Program-made: the position numbers and the translations under genes
Source: Aeromicrobium sp. Root344
GTDB taxonomy: Bacteria > Actinomycetota > Actinomycetes > Propionibacteriales > Nocardioidaceae
Direction of reading: 5' to 3'
Length of the DNA: 64,000 nucleotides
Assembly (NCBI RefSeq): GCF_001425755.1
Contig: NZ_LMDH01000001.1
Location: forward strand, 725,366 to 789,365
In this document: positions 38,880 through 46,992 of the stretch, piece by piece
Layout of the letters: every line of letters begins with the position of its first letter
Position numbering within the stretch: position 1 is the stretch's first letter
The notes under the pieces: model-generated
Seen by the model: only the letters and a program-made list of their open reading frames with translations
Told to the model about the DNA's origin: nothing
Database searches by the model: none

Positions 38880-39521
38880 CTAGTCCCCGGCGAGGCGTTC
38901 GACGGAGTCGGGCAGCTGGCGGGTCGCCACGATCTCGGCGACGATCTCACCCACCCGGCGGTTGGACTCCTGCGAGTAGCGGCGCAGCACCGCGAAGGCC
39001 TGCTCGGCGTCGAGGTCGAACCGCTCCATCAGGATGCCCTGCGCCTGGCCGATCATGGTCCGGGTGTCGAGGGCCTCGAGCAGGGTGTCCTCGCTCCGGG
39101 CGTTCGCCAGCGCGATCGCTCCGTGGCCGGCGAACAGCCGCGCGACATCGAGGTCGTCCGACGTGAACGTCGTGTGGGACGTGCCGTAGAGGTTGAGCGC
39201 ACCGATGCGCTGACCACGGCCGTGCACCTCCGCGGAGATGATGCTGTGGAATCCCAGCTCGGCGGCAGCAGGCCCCCAGCGCGGCCAGCGGGCATCGTGC
39301 TCCAGCGACTCCGAGTGCACGCTCCTGACCTCGACCGCAGCGTCGACGCACGGACCCTCACGCAGCTCGTACTGCAGGGCGTCGGCCCGCTCGACCCTCG
39401 GATCCGTGGCGCCGACCGACTGGAACCGGCGGCCGCCGGCCTGGAGCAGCGTGATGCCGCCGTACGCGGCGCCCGTCGACCGGACCGCGAAGCTGACGAT
39501 GTGCTCCACCGCGTCGTGCAT
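38880..39521 (-). CDS. GAF-ANTAR domain regulator
   Basis: A 213-residue soluble sensor. The GAF domain covers about residues 5-145. The ANTAR RNA-binding domain (about 150-205) has TMIGQAQGILMERFDLDAEQAF and a following helix with RRYSQESNRRV. ANTAR proteins bind paired hexaloop hairpins in mRNA leaders and prevent termination. No DNA-binding domain is present. Upstream of the ATG there is no Shine-Dalgarno; a second, better positioned ATG 40 nt upstream opens a different frame, discussed in the findings. Confidence 0.9.
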   Translation of the reverse strand: MHDAVEHIVSFAVRSTGAAYGGITLLQAGGRRFQSVGATDPRVERADALQYELREGPCVDAAVEVRSVHSESLEHDARWPRWGPAAAELGFHSIISAEVHGRGQRIGALNLYGTSHTTFTSDDLDVARLFAGHGAIALANARSEDTLLEALDTRTMIGQAQGILMERFDLDAEQAFAVLRRYSQESNRRVGEIVAEIVATRQLPDSVERLAGD

Positions 39522-39675
39522 CGTGGTCGAGCATGGTCTTCTCGTCGAGGATGGTCACCATGGGCACACCCCAAGCTGTGTGTTGAGTCCTGCGCCGGCT
39601 GCTTGACGCCCCTTGACTGTACGCCCGGAAGACCGCCCCGGAGCGGGTCGACTTCTGGATGTTCGGGTTCACGAC

Positions 39676-39702
39676 CAATCCAAGGGTCCGCTCGCGGCGA
39701 AC
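39676..39702 (+). promoter_or_regulatory. SigK-type promoter of the molybdenum oxidoreductase-fasciclin operon
   Basis: CAATCC (39676-39681), 15 nt, GCGAAC (39697-39702). The same layout precedes sigK and the FAD oxidoreductase operon. The expected transcription start coincides with the GTG at 39710, so the mRNA is probably leaderless. Confidence 0.6.
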
Positions 39703-39709
39703 CACGTGT

Positions 39710-41245
39710 GTGAACACGATCACGAGGAGCCCATGGTGGGCCGGCGCGCTTGCAGGCGTGCTGGCCGCCGCGGCCGGAGTGGCCACCGGTACGGCGGTGG
39801 CCGCGCTCCTCAACGGGGTGCCGTCACCGATCGAGTCGGTCGGCAACCGGGCCATCGACCTGGCGCCACCGATGCTCAAGGACTTCGCGGTCGAGCAGTT
39901 CGGCACCCACGACAAGCCGGTGCTCATCGGCGGAGTGGTGGCCACGCTCGCGCTGCTCGCCGCCGTCGCCGGGATCATCGGCCGCACCCGCCCGGCGATC
40001 GCCACCGGGGGCGTCGCCGTCATCGGGCTGATCGCCGTGGCCGCGGCCGCGGTCGACCGCACGGCCACCGCCAGCCGGGCCCTCACCCTCGTCCCTTCGT
40101 TGCTGACCGTCGTCGTCAGCCTCGCGGCGCTCGCGATCTTGCTGACCACCCTCCGGCGTACGCGCGAGGCTCCGGCCGGGCTGCTGCGCCGCGACTTCCT
40201 CAAGGCCGTGATCGGCATCGGCGCGCTCGTGGTGGTCGGTGGCATCGTCAACAAGCTGTACGGCACGGCGGCAGCGGTCGCCTCCCGCGCCGGCATCCGG
40301 CTGCCCAAGCCCGCCGTCGCCGCTCCCCCGGTCCCCGCCGGGACGCAGGTCGACGTCACTGGCATCAGCCCGTACGTGACGGCGAACCGCGACTTCTATC
40401 GCGTCGACACCGCCCTGCGGATCCCCGACGTACCGGCGGAGGGCTGGAACCTGCGCATCCACGGCATGGTCGACAACGAGGTCAACCTCAGCTTCCGCGA
40501 GCTCCTCGACATGCCGCTCGCTGAGCACCGCATCACCCTGACCTGCGTCTCGAACGAGGTCGGCGGCCCGTACCTCGGCAACGCCGTGTGGACCGGGGTG
40601 CTCGTCAAGGACCTGCTCGAGCAGGCCGGCGTGAAGTCTGGCGCCGACGCGGTCAAGAGCACGAGCGCCGACAAGTGGACTGCCGGCACCCCGCTCGAAG
40701 CACTCACCGACGAGCGCAACTCGATGGTCGCGATCGGCATGAACGGCGAGCCACTGCCGCTGGCGCACGGCTTCCCCGCCCGCCTCGTCGTGCCGGGTCT
40801 GTACGGCTATGTCTCCGCGACCAAGTGGCTGACGGACCTCGAGGTGACTCGCTTCGCGGACTTCAAGGCGTACTGGACGACGCGACAGTACGACGCGCTC
40901 GCCCCGATCAAGTTCTCGTCGCGCATCGACGTGCCCAAGTCGTTCCAGACCTTCCCGGCCGACCGCGTACGCGTCGGCGGCGTCGCCTGGGCGCAGACCG
41001 TCGGCATCGAGCAGGTCGAGGTGCGCGTCGACAAGGGCCCGTGGCAGGTCGCGAAGCTCGGCACCGAGGACACCGTCGAGACCTGGCGCCAGTGGAGCTG
41101 GCAGTGGGACGACGCGACGCCCGGCAACCACACCCTGACCGTCCGCGCCACCACCAAGGACGGCGACACCCAGACCTCCGATCGGGCGAGCATTCGCCCG
41201 AACGGGACGACCGGCTGGCACAGCGTCCAGTTCCGCGTCGAGTAG
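39710..41245 (+). CDS. Membrane-anchored molybdopterin oxidoreductase, sulfite oxidase/YedY fold
   Basis: A 511-residue protein. About four N-terminal membrane helices (residues 7-155) carry a domain of the sulfite oxidase superfamily. The Mo-ligating Cys is residue 279 in [12 protein letters not shown], followed by [13 protein letters not shown] and LTLVR-type C-terminal dimerisation strands. An RRDFLKA motif (about residues 163-169) precedes a hydrophobic stretch and may be a Tat-like internal signal that exports the catalytic domain. The substrate is unknown. I place the start at GTG 39710, not at ATG 39659, because the SigK-type promoter lies inside the longer reading. It is followed by the fasciclin gene after 32 bp. 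Confidence 0.88.
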   Translation: MNTITRSPWWAGALAGVLAAAAGVATGTAVAALLNGVPSPIESVGNRAIDLAPPMLKDFAVEQFGTHDKPVLIGGVVATLALLAAVAGIIGRTRPAIATGGVAVIGLIAVAAAAVDRTATASRALTLVPSLLTVVVSLAALAILLTTLRRTREAPAGLLRRDFLKAVIGIGALVVVGGIVNKLYGTAAAVASRAGIRLPKPAVAAPPVPAGTQVDVTGISPYVTANRDFYRVDTALRIPDVPAEGWNLRIHGMVDNEVNLSFRELLDMPLAEHRITLTCVSNEVGGPYLGNAVWTGVLVKDLLEQAGVKSGADAVKSTSADKWTAGTPLEALTDERNSMVAIGMNGEPLPLAHGFPARLVVPGLYGYVSATKWLTDLEVTRFADFKAYWTTRQYDALAPIKFSSRIDVPKSFQTFPADRVRVGGVAWAQTVGIEQVEVRVDKGPWQVAKLGTEDTVETWRQWSWQWDDATPGNHTLTVRATTKDGDTQTSDRASIRPNGTTGWHSVQFRVE

Positions 41246-41277
41246 CACGACCCCAACCCCAACAAGGAGAGATGAAG

Positions 41278-41922
41278 ATGCGTACAACTGTGAAGACCTT
41301 CGCCGTCACGGCGGCCGTCTCGTTGTCGTTGTTCACCGCGGCGTGCGGCTCGAGCGACAACAAGTCAGAGGATGCACCCAAGGCGGAGAGCACCAGCTCC
41401 GCCGCGGCCGATCCGGCTGCCGACCTGGTCGGTGCGGGCTGCGCCGACTACGCCAAGGCCGTTCCCGAGGGCGCCGGCTCCGTCAGCGGCATGTCGCAGG
41501 ACCCGGTCGCGACCGCAGCCAGCAACAACCCGCTGCTCAAGACCCTGGTCAAGGCGGTCTCCGGTCAGCTGAACCCCGACGTCAACCTCGTCGACACGCT
41601 CAACGGCGCTGAGTTCACGGTGTTCGCACCGGTCGACTCCGCGTTCGCCAAGCTGGACGCGAAGACGCTCAAGACGCTCAGCACCCCCGCCGGTGCCGAC
41701 ACGCTCACGAGCGTCCTGACGTACCACGTGATCCCCGGGCAGATCGCTCCGGCCGACATCGACGGGTCCCACAAGACCGTCAACGGTGCCGACCTCGAGG
41801 TCACCGGTTCGGGCAACGACATCAAGGTCGGCGGCGGCCAGGCCACCGTCATCTGCGGTGGCGTCAAGACCGCCAACGCGACGGTCTACCTGATCGACAA
41901 CGTCCTGATGCCGCCCGCCTGA
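41278..41922 (+). CDS. Fasciclin (FAS1) domain lipoprotein, MPT83/MPT70-like
   Basis: A 214-residue exported lipoprotein with lipobox LFTAAC (Cys about residue 22), a Ser/Ala linker and one FAS1 domain with [14 protein letters not shown] and [10 protein letters not shown], ending in [12 protein letters not shown]. It matches the layout of mycobacterial MPT83, an envelope antigen controlled by SigK. The ATG at 41278 is eight nt from AAGGAG; another ATG at 41272 is only two nt away from it and less likely. It is closed by a strong hairpin at 41938. Confidence 0.93.
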   Translation: MRTTVKTFAVTAAVSLSLFTAACGSSDNKSEDAPKAESTSSAAADPAADLVGAGCADYAKAVPEGAGSVSGMSQDPVATAASNNPLLKTLVKAVSGQLNPDVNLVDTLNGAEFTVFAPVDSAFAKLDAKTLKTLSTPAGADTLTSVLTYHVIPGQIAPADIDGSHKTVNGADLEVTGSGNDIKVGGGQATVICGGVKTANATVYLIDNVLMPPA

Positions 41923-41937
41923 GCACATCCGACACAG

Positions 41938-41968
41938 TGGGCCGCCTCCCCTCAGGGGAGGCGGCCCA
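41938..41968. terminator. Bidirectional terminator
   Basis: Perfect 14-bp stem (TGGGCCGCCTCCCC and its complement) with a TCA loop, between the convergent fasciclin and DUF1295 genes. Confidence 0.85.
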
Positions 41969-41987
41969 TCGTCATGTCCGGGGTGCT

Positions 41988-42773
41988 TCAGCGGCGAGGC
42001 GGGAGGGGGAAGAAGCCAGACGTACGGTCCATGTACGCGCGGTAGCCGGGACGCTCTGCCATGTGGCGCTCGAGAACCCGCTTGCCCGACCCGAAGGCGA
42101 GCAGGTAGACCATGAGCGCCGGCGACAGGATCGTCAGCACGCCGGGCCAGTGCTCGGCGGCGACGAGGAAGAGGCCGACCCAGACACACGCGTCGCCGAA
42201 GTAGTTGGGGTGACGAGTCCAGCCCCACAAGCCGCGATCCATGACCGGGCCGCGGTCGGGATCAGCCTTGTAGGCCGCGAGCTGGCGGTCGCCGATGGCC
42301 TCGAACGCCACGCCGACGACCCACAGCAGCACGCCGGCGTACGCGATGACGCCGACGGAGCCCTGCGTCAGGGACCCGACCATCACCGGGAGCGCGACGA
42401 AGAACGCGATGCCGCCCTGCAGGACGTACACGATGAGGATGATCCCCAGCTCGCCCTTGCCCTCGAGCAGCGTGGCGTAGCGCGGGTCCTCTCCGTGCCC
42501 GCGACTGCGCAGGCCGATGTGGATCGCGAGTCGCAGCCCCCAGACGACGGTCATCACCAGGAGCAGCCACCGGCGGAGGTCGTCGCCGTGCCCCGCCGAC
42601 GCGACGAATGCGGCCGCAGCGGCGCAGCAGAACATCAGCCCCCACGCGACGTCGATGACGTTGTGGCGGCCGAGCCGCTTGGCGACGGCGTACGTGATGC
42701 CGAGCGTGACCACGATCGCCGCGGCCGCTCCGATCAGCGTGTGGACGAGTGTGGTGCCGTCGATCTCGTGCAT
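41988..42773 (-). CDS. DUF1295 membrane protein (steroid 5-alpha-reductase-like)
   Basis: A 261-residue integral membrane protein with about six helices and the isoprenylcysteine methyltransferase/steroid reductase-like C-terminal motif GLWGWTRHPNYFGDACVWVG. The M. tuberculosis homologue is encoded directly beside sigK. The ATG at 42773 overlaps the DUF1365 reading frame by 40 bp; the longer frame to 42893 is an artefact. It is the last gene of the three-gene operon, and lipid reduction or methylation is its probable but unproven role. Confidence 0.9.
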   Translation of the reverse strand: MHEIDGTTLVHTLIGAAAAIVVTLGITYAVAKRLGRHNVIDVAWGLMFCCAAAAAFVASAGHGDDLRRWLLLVMTVVWGLRLAIHIGLRSRGHGEDPRYATLLEGKGELGIILIVYVLQGGIAFFVALPVMVGSLTQGSVGVIAYAGVLLWVVGVAFEAIGDRQLAAYKADPDRGPVMDRGLWGWTRHPNYFGDACVWVGLFLVAAEHWPGVLTILSPALMVYLLAFGSGKRVLERHMAERPGYRAYMDRTSGFFPLPPRR

Positions 42774-43498
42774 GGTTGGCTCCTGGTCAGGTCGTCGGGT
42801 CGGTCGTCGGGACGCGGCGCCGGCCGCAGGCCCTTGAGGAACAGCCGGATGCCGTGGACGCGGATCATGACGTCGACGGTCCAGTTGGCCCACGGCTTGC
42901 GCAGCGCGGAGGCGAGGCGGGCGTCGGTACGCCGGGTGCCGCGCATCGTCGCCACGAACGGGGCGCGATCGGGCCGGCGCAGCGTCACGGTGACAGCCAG
43001 CTCGGCGCCGGGCGCGGGGACGACCAGCTCGTAGTGGCCGTCGACGCCGTGGAACGGCGACACGTAGAACGTCTTGTCGGTCGTCGCGCGACCGTTGTCG
43101 GCAGGCTCGAGCAAGTAGCAGCGCCGGCCGCCGTACGTGTTGCGCACCTCGGCCACGACGTGGGTCAGCGTGCCGTCCGCGGCATGGCAGTAGAACAGGC
43201 TAAGGGGGTTGAAGACGTGGCCGAGCACGCGTGGACTGGCGAGCATGCGCACGGTCGCCGGCGGCGCGACGCCGCGCTCGGCGAGCCAGTCGTCGACGTT
43301 CCCGCGCAGCGACCGCGACGGGTCTCCGAGATGGTCGCGGGAGCTGAACGAGCACAGCCTGCGCAGTGGCCCGGCGAGTCGCGGCACGTCGTCGAGGTCG
43401 ACCAGCCACGTGCGGCCGCGGTTCGTGAAGGCGTACTCGAGCCCGTCACGCCGGCGGTGACCGATCGTGACGTCGTAGCTCGCCACCGCGTCGCTCAC
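42734..43498 (-). CDS. DUF1365 domain protein
   Basis: A 254-residue protein of the DUF1365 family, which is almost always next to an FAD oxidoreductase of the kind upstream and is linked to unusual fatty acid formation. Recognisable segments are HVFNPLSLFYCHAADG, VAEVRNTYGGRRCYLL and KTFYVSPFHGVDGHYEL. The GTG at 43498 overlaps the oxidoreductase stop by 4 bp. Its last 40 bp overlap the DUF1295 start. In M. tuberculosis a cyclopropane synthase-like gene lies at this junction; here it is absent. Confidence 0.9.
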   Translation of the reverse strand: MSDAVASYDVTIGHRRRDGLEYAFTNRGRTWLVDLDDVPRLAGPLRRLCSFSSRDHLGDPSRSLRGNVDDWLAERGVAPPATVRMLASPRVLGHVFNPLSLFYCHAADGTLTHVVAEVRNTYGGRRCYLLEPADNGRATTDKTFYVSPFHGVDGHYELVVPAPGAELAVTVTLRRPDRAPFVATMRGTRRTDARLASALRKPWANWTVDVMIRVHGIRLFLKGLRPAPRPDDRPDDLTRSQPCTRSTAPHSSTR

Positions 43499-44757
43499 CA
43501 ACCTGCACCCAGGCTCTGCGCCGCGGCGACGCCCGAGCGGCAGCCGTCCTCGTGGAATCCCCACCCGTGGTAGGCCCCGGCGTACGCGATGACGCCGTCG
43601 TTGAGGCTCGGCAGGTCCGAGCGCGTGGCGACGGACTGGGGCGTGAAGACCGGGTGCTCGTAGAGCATCGACGCGATCTCGTGCCCTGGGGCGACGGGCT
43701 CGACGCCGTTGAGCGTGACGAGGTAGCGCGACCGCCCCGACAGGCGCTGGAGGCGGGTCATGTCGTAGGTGACGTTGACCTCGCCACCGGCCGCCTCGCA
43801 CGTCGGCATCTGGTAGTTCCAGGCCGCCTGGGCCCGTGGAAGTGGCGGCAGGACCGAGGCGTCCGTGTGCAGCGCGACGCGGTTCTTGGAGTACGTCCAC
43901 GCGCCCAGCGTCGCGGCCTCGGCCGCGGTCGGCTCGGCCAGCATCGCGAGCGCCTGGTCGGGATGTGTCGCGATGACGACAGCGTCGAACTCGGCGGCCT
44001 GGTCATCTGCGTCGATGATCCTGACGCCGGCGGCCGTACGCGTGACAGACCTGACGGGAGACAGCAGGTTGACCGCCGAGAGCTGCTTGCCGACCTTGTC
44101 CACGTAGCTCGCCGATCCTCCGGTGACGGTCCGCCAGGGGTGCGAGCCGCGTACGGACAGCATGCCGTGGTTGGCGAGGAACTCGAAGAGATAGCGCGCG
44201 GGATAGGCGCCGGCCTCGGCCGGGGCGCACGACCACACGCAGGCCACCATCGGCACGACGAAGTGCGTGCGGAAGTAGCGGCTGAACCGGCCTTCGGCGA
44301 GGAACTCGTCGAGCGTCATGCCATCCGCCTGGGTGGCCGCCAGGTGCCGCCGGGCGCGGCGGTGGAAGCGCTTGACCTCGGTCAGCATGTAGAGGAACCG
44401 CGGGTTCGCCGCATTGCGCATCGTCGGGAACAGCCCGCTCGCGCCGAGCGCTCCGGCGTACTGCAGCCCGCAGCCGTCGCAGCGGATCGACATGCTCATC
44501 TCGGACTCCTGCGTCTCGACGCCGAGCTCGTCGAACAGCCGGGACAGGTTCGGGTACGTCTGCCGGTTGTGCACGATGAAGCCGCTGTCGACGTTGAGCG
44601 ACGTGCCGTCGGGGTCGAGCAGCTCATGCGTGTGCGCGTGGCCACCCAGCCGCCCGTCCGCCTCGTACATCGTCACGTCGGCGACGCGCTGCAGGAGGTA
44701 GCCGGCGGTCAGGCCCGCCACTCCACTCCCGATGATGGCGACCTGTCGTCTGCCCAT
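43495..44757 (-). CDS. FAD-dependent oxidoreductase (amine oxidase-like)
   Basis: A 420-residue flavoprotein. The N-terminal Rossmann motif is IIGSGVAGLTAGYLL, followed by YEADGRLGGHAHT. A central part has CVWSCAPAEAGAYPARYLFEFL and the C-terminal FAD-contact segment is YAGAYHGWGFHEDG. The family acts with DUF1365 and cyclopropane synthase-type proteins on membrane fatty acids. It is the first gene of the operon, with GGGAG before the ATG and a SigK-type promoter about 40 bp upstream. Confidence 0.93.
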   Translation of the reverse strand: MGRRQVAIIGSGVAGLTAGYLLQRVADVTMYEADGRLGGHAHTHELLDPDGTSLNVDSGFIVHNRQTYPNLSRLFDELGVETQESEMSMSIRCDGCGLQYAGALGASGLFPTMRNAANPRFLYMLTEVKRFHRRARRHLAATQADGMTLDEFLAEGRFSRYFRTHFVVPMVACVWSCAPAEAGAYPARYLFEFLANHGMLSVRGSHPWRTVTGGSASYVDKVGKQLSAVNLLSPVRSVTRTAAGVRIIDADDQAAEFDAVVIATHPDQALAMLAEPTAAEAATLGAWTYSKNRVALHTDASVLPPLPRAQAAWNYQMPTCEAAGGEVNVTYDMTRLQRLSGRSRYLVTLNGVEPVAPGHEIASMLYEHPVFTPQSVATRSDLPSLNDGVIAYAGAYHGWGFHEDGCRSGVAAAQSLGAGW

Positions 44758-44795
44758 GCTGAACTCCCTGCTCCGAAGGACCGGTACTACAGGAG

Positions 44796-44822
44796 GTTCG
44801 GAGCCGGTCGGCGCAGGGATTG
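44796..44822 (-). promoter_or_regulatory. SigK-type promoter of the FAD oxidoreductase-DUF1365-DUF1295 operon
   Basis: On the minus strand CAATCC (44822-44817), 15 nt, CCGAAC (44801-44796). The transcription start should fall near 44788, leaving a leader of about 31 nt with GGGAG before the ATG at 44757. The site lies within the rskA-oxidoreductase gap, so the operon need not depend on read-through from sigK. An 8-bp dyad GCTCCGAA/TTCGGAGC (44770-44804) overlaps the -10. Confidence 0.65.
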
Positions 44823-44831
44823 GTCAGGCAG

Positions 44832-45533
44832 TCACACCGGTACGTTCAGCACCGGCGTCGTCGTGGGCTTGTCGGACCCACCGCTGGGCTCGACCGTGAC
44901 AGCCAGCTCGTCGGCCTTCGCCAGATCCTTCATGATCATCTCGCCCGATCGCGAGAACGTGCCCTGCGACTCCGGCTCAGCACTCTTGATGAGCCAGACC
45001 TGGTAGACCTTGCCGTCGTCGAGCGCCGGCAGGCTGTGGGCGACCACCACGGCAGCGTCGCGCTTCTTGGACGTCACGAGTCGCACGGTCCCGCCGTTGG
45101 GGAAGTCCTGCGCCACGGTCGCCGCGTCTGACGCACCGAGCACGGACGTGATGTCGGCGAGCTGTCGCTCCCGGTCTTGAGCATGATCGCGCTCGACGAG
45201 GTAGCCACCACCTCCGGCGGCGGCCACCAGGAGCGCGGCAGCCGCGACGAGCTGGGGCAGCCTGCCCCGGAGCCCGCGGCGCTGGTTGATCGAGGCGACG
45301 AGCGGACGCTCCTGGGGGATCGAGCCGATCGCCGTCAGCAGCGTCTGGCGCAGGGCGGCCGGGGGTTCCTGGCTCTGTGCCTCGCCAAGACGCGTCGCCG
45401 TCGCCTGCAGGCCCCCGAGCTCGGACCGGCAGTCGGGGCACTGCTCAAGGTGCGCCTCGAACTGCGCGCGCTCGGCAGGGTCGAGGGCGTCCAGCACGTA
45501 CGGGGCGAGGAGGGAGTGCAGATCTGTGGTCAT
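44832..45533 (-). CDS. rskA: Anti-sigma-K factor, RskA family
   Basis: A 233-residue membrane anti-sigma factor. The cytosolic N-terminus carries the zinc anti-sigma motif with His28, Cys32 and Cys35 (HLEQCPDC). One membrane helix is at about residues 94-113. The exported RskA C-terminal domain includes KVYQVWLIKSAEPESQGTF. It should hold SigK inactive until regulated proteolysis. The ATG overlaps the sigK stop by 4 bp, consistent with matched synthesis. Confidence 0.94.
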   Translation of the reverse strand: MTTDLHSLLAPYVLDALDPAERAQFEAHLEQCPDCRSELGGLQATATRLGEAQSQEPPAALRQTLLTAIGSIPQERPLVASINQRRGLRGRLPQLVAAAALLVAAAGGGGYLVERDHAQDRERQLADITSVLGASDAATVAQDFPNGGTVRLVTSKKRDAAVVVAHSLPALDDGKVYQVWLIKSAEPESQGTFSRSGEMIMKDLAKADELAVTVEPSGGSDKPTTTPVLNVPV

Positions 45534-46126
45534 GCCGGAACTCCGATGCAGTCGCGCAGGCGGACGAGGCCGTCGCGGATCCGGGTCTTGATGGTGGCGG
45601 GATTGGCGTCGAGGACCTGCGCGACCTCGGCGTAGGTGTGGCCCTTGTAGTAGGCCAGGTTGACGGCCTCACGCTGCAGCTCGGTGAGCCCGTCGAGGCA
45701 GCGGCGCACCTGTTCGTGCTCGAGGGTCGTGCTCACGGTCTCCTCGACCTCGTCGTAGTCCGGGCCGTTCGACCAGTCATAGCTGTTCTCGCGGTTGGTC
45801 GCCGCCTGGTCGTGCCTGACGGCGTCGACCGCCCGGCGGTGCGCGAGCGTCAGGACCCAGCCCTTGGCGCTCCCCCGCGCCGGGTCGAACCGTGGAGCGG
45901 ACTGCCAGACCTGGATGAACACCTCTTGGGCGATCTCCTCGGCCCGGGCCGGATCGCGTACGACCCGGCGGGCCAGACCGTAGACCGCGGCGCCGAGCAG
46001 GTCGTAGACGGCGGCGAATGCCTGCTCGTCACCGCGTCCGACGCGGACGAGGAGCTCTGCGGCATCTGGTGCCGGCTCGTCGGAGGACGCGTCGGCAAGG
46101 CGCAGGTGCGCGGCGCTTCGGGTCAC
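45530..46126 (-). CDS. sigK: ECF sigma factor SigK
   Basis: A 198-residue ECF sigma factor. Region 2 has DPARAEEIAQEVFIQVWQ and GWVLTLAHRRAVDAVR. Region 4 has LTELQREAVNLAYYKGHTYA with the helix-turn-helix PATIKTRIRDGLVRLRD. I start it at GTG 46126, preceded by GGAG 6 nt upstream, not at the ATG at 46162. That ATG overlaps the -10 of the SigK-type promoter, so it would not be present in the mRNA. The resulting length is close to mycobacterial SigK. The gene is co-transcribed with rskA. Confidence 0.93.
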   Translation of the reverse strand: MTRSAAHLRLADASSDEPAPDAAELLVRVGRGDEQAFAAVYDLLGAAVYGLARRVVRDPARAEEIAQEVFIQVWQSAPRFDPARGSAKGWVLTLAHRRAVDAVRHDQAATNRENSYDWSNGPDYDEVEETVSTTLEHEQVRRCLDGLTELQREAVNLAYYKGHTYAEVAQVLDANPATIKTRIRDGLVRLRDCIGVPA

Positions 46127-46160
46127 GTGGCTCTCCGATCGAAATGGCTTCTTGCCAATC

Positions 46161-46187
46161 ATTCGAAGCTGCCTCCGTCACGGATGG
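46161..46187 (-). promoter_or_regulatory. SigK-type autoregulatory promoter of sigK-rskA
   Basis: On the minus strand CCATCC (46187-46182), 15 nt, TCGAAT (46166-46161). The -35 is identical to the mycobacterial SigK -35 (CCATCC) and the -10 differs by one base from CCGAAT. A start near 46153 leaves a leader of about 27 nt to the GTG. Confidence 0.7.
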
Positions 46188-46254
46188 GTCGCACCCACAC
46201 ATTTGTGCAAGCCCGCGCCAGCATCATCGCACTGGTCGGGTCCCGCCCCGCGGT

Positions 46255-46992
46255 TCAGGACCGGTGGCGGGCGAGGAACTCGGCGGTGCGTGGACTCCGC
46301 GGGGCCGTGAACAGCTGCTCCGGCGGACCGGACTCCTCGATGCGGCCATCGGCCATGAAGACGATGCGGTCGGCGACCTCGCGCGCGAACGCCATCTCGT
46401 GGGTCGCCATGACGATCGTCATCCCGTCGCTGCGCAGGTCGCGGATGACGTCGAGCACCTCGCCGACCAGCATCGGGTCGAGCGCCGACGTGATCTCGTC
46501 GAGCAGCAGCACCTCGGGCCGCATCGCGATCGCGCGTACGAGCGCGACCCGCTGCTGCTGGCCACCCGAGAGGGCGTCGGGATAGGCACCGGCGCGGTCC
46601 TCGAGCCCGACCCGGGCCAGCAGCTCGTGCGCCGTCGCCGCCGCCTCCGCCCGGCTGCGGCCGCCGGCCTTGACCGGGGCCAGCACGATGTTGTCGAGCA
46701 CGGACTTGTGCGGGAACAGGTTGTAGGCCTGGAACACGATGCCGATCCGGCGCCGGATCGCGTCGACGTCGACCCGGGGGTCGGTGATCTCGGCGTCGCC
46801 GAGCCAGATGTCACCGTCGTCGACCTGCTCCAACAGGTTGAGGCAGCGCAGCAACGTCGACTTGCCCGACCCCGAAGCGCCGATGAGGCACACGACCTCG
46901 CCCTCGACGACCTCGAGATCGATGCCCTTGAGCACCTCCGTGCCGTTGAAGGACTTGCGGACCGCGTCGGCCCTCAGCACGCTGCCGCTCAT
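46255..46992 (-). CDS. Polar amino acid ABC transporter ATPase
   Basis: A 245-residue ATPase of the GlnQ/HisP class: Walker A GASGSGKS, signature LSGGQQQRVALVRAIA, Walker B VLLLDEITSALDP and the H-loop MATHEMAF. It is the last gene of a substrate-binding protein, permease, ATPase operon; the ATG overlaps the permease stop by 4 bp. The longer open frame to 47304 is rejected. Confidence 0.95.
   Translation of the reverse strand: MSGSVLRADAVRKSFNGTEVLKGIDLEVVEGEVVCLIGASGSGKSTLLRCLNLLEQVDDGDIWLGDAEITDPRVDVDAIRRRIGIVFQAYNLFPHKSVLDNIVLAPVKAGGRSRAEAAATAHELLARVGLEDRAGAYPDALSGGQQQRVALVRAIAMRPEVLLLDEITSALDPMLVGEVLDVIRDLRSDGMTIVMATHEMAFAREVADRIVFMADGRIEESGPPEQLFTAPRSPRTAEFLARHRS

Noticed and set aside
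44770..44804. Dyad GCTCCGAA/TTCGGAGC as a terminator for rskA
   Set aside because: The arms are 19 nt apart with no U tract, and they overlap the SigK-type -10 and the ribosome-binding leader of the oxidoreductase operon; a regulatory role is more likely, so I only mention it with that promoter.
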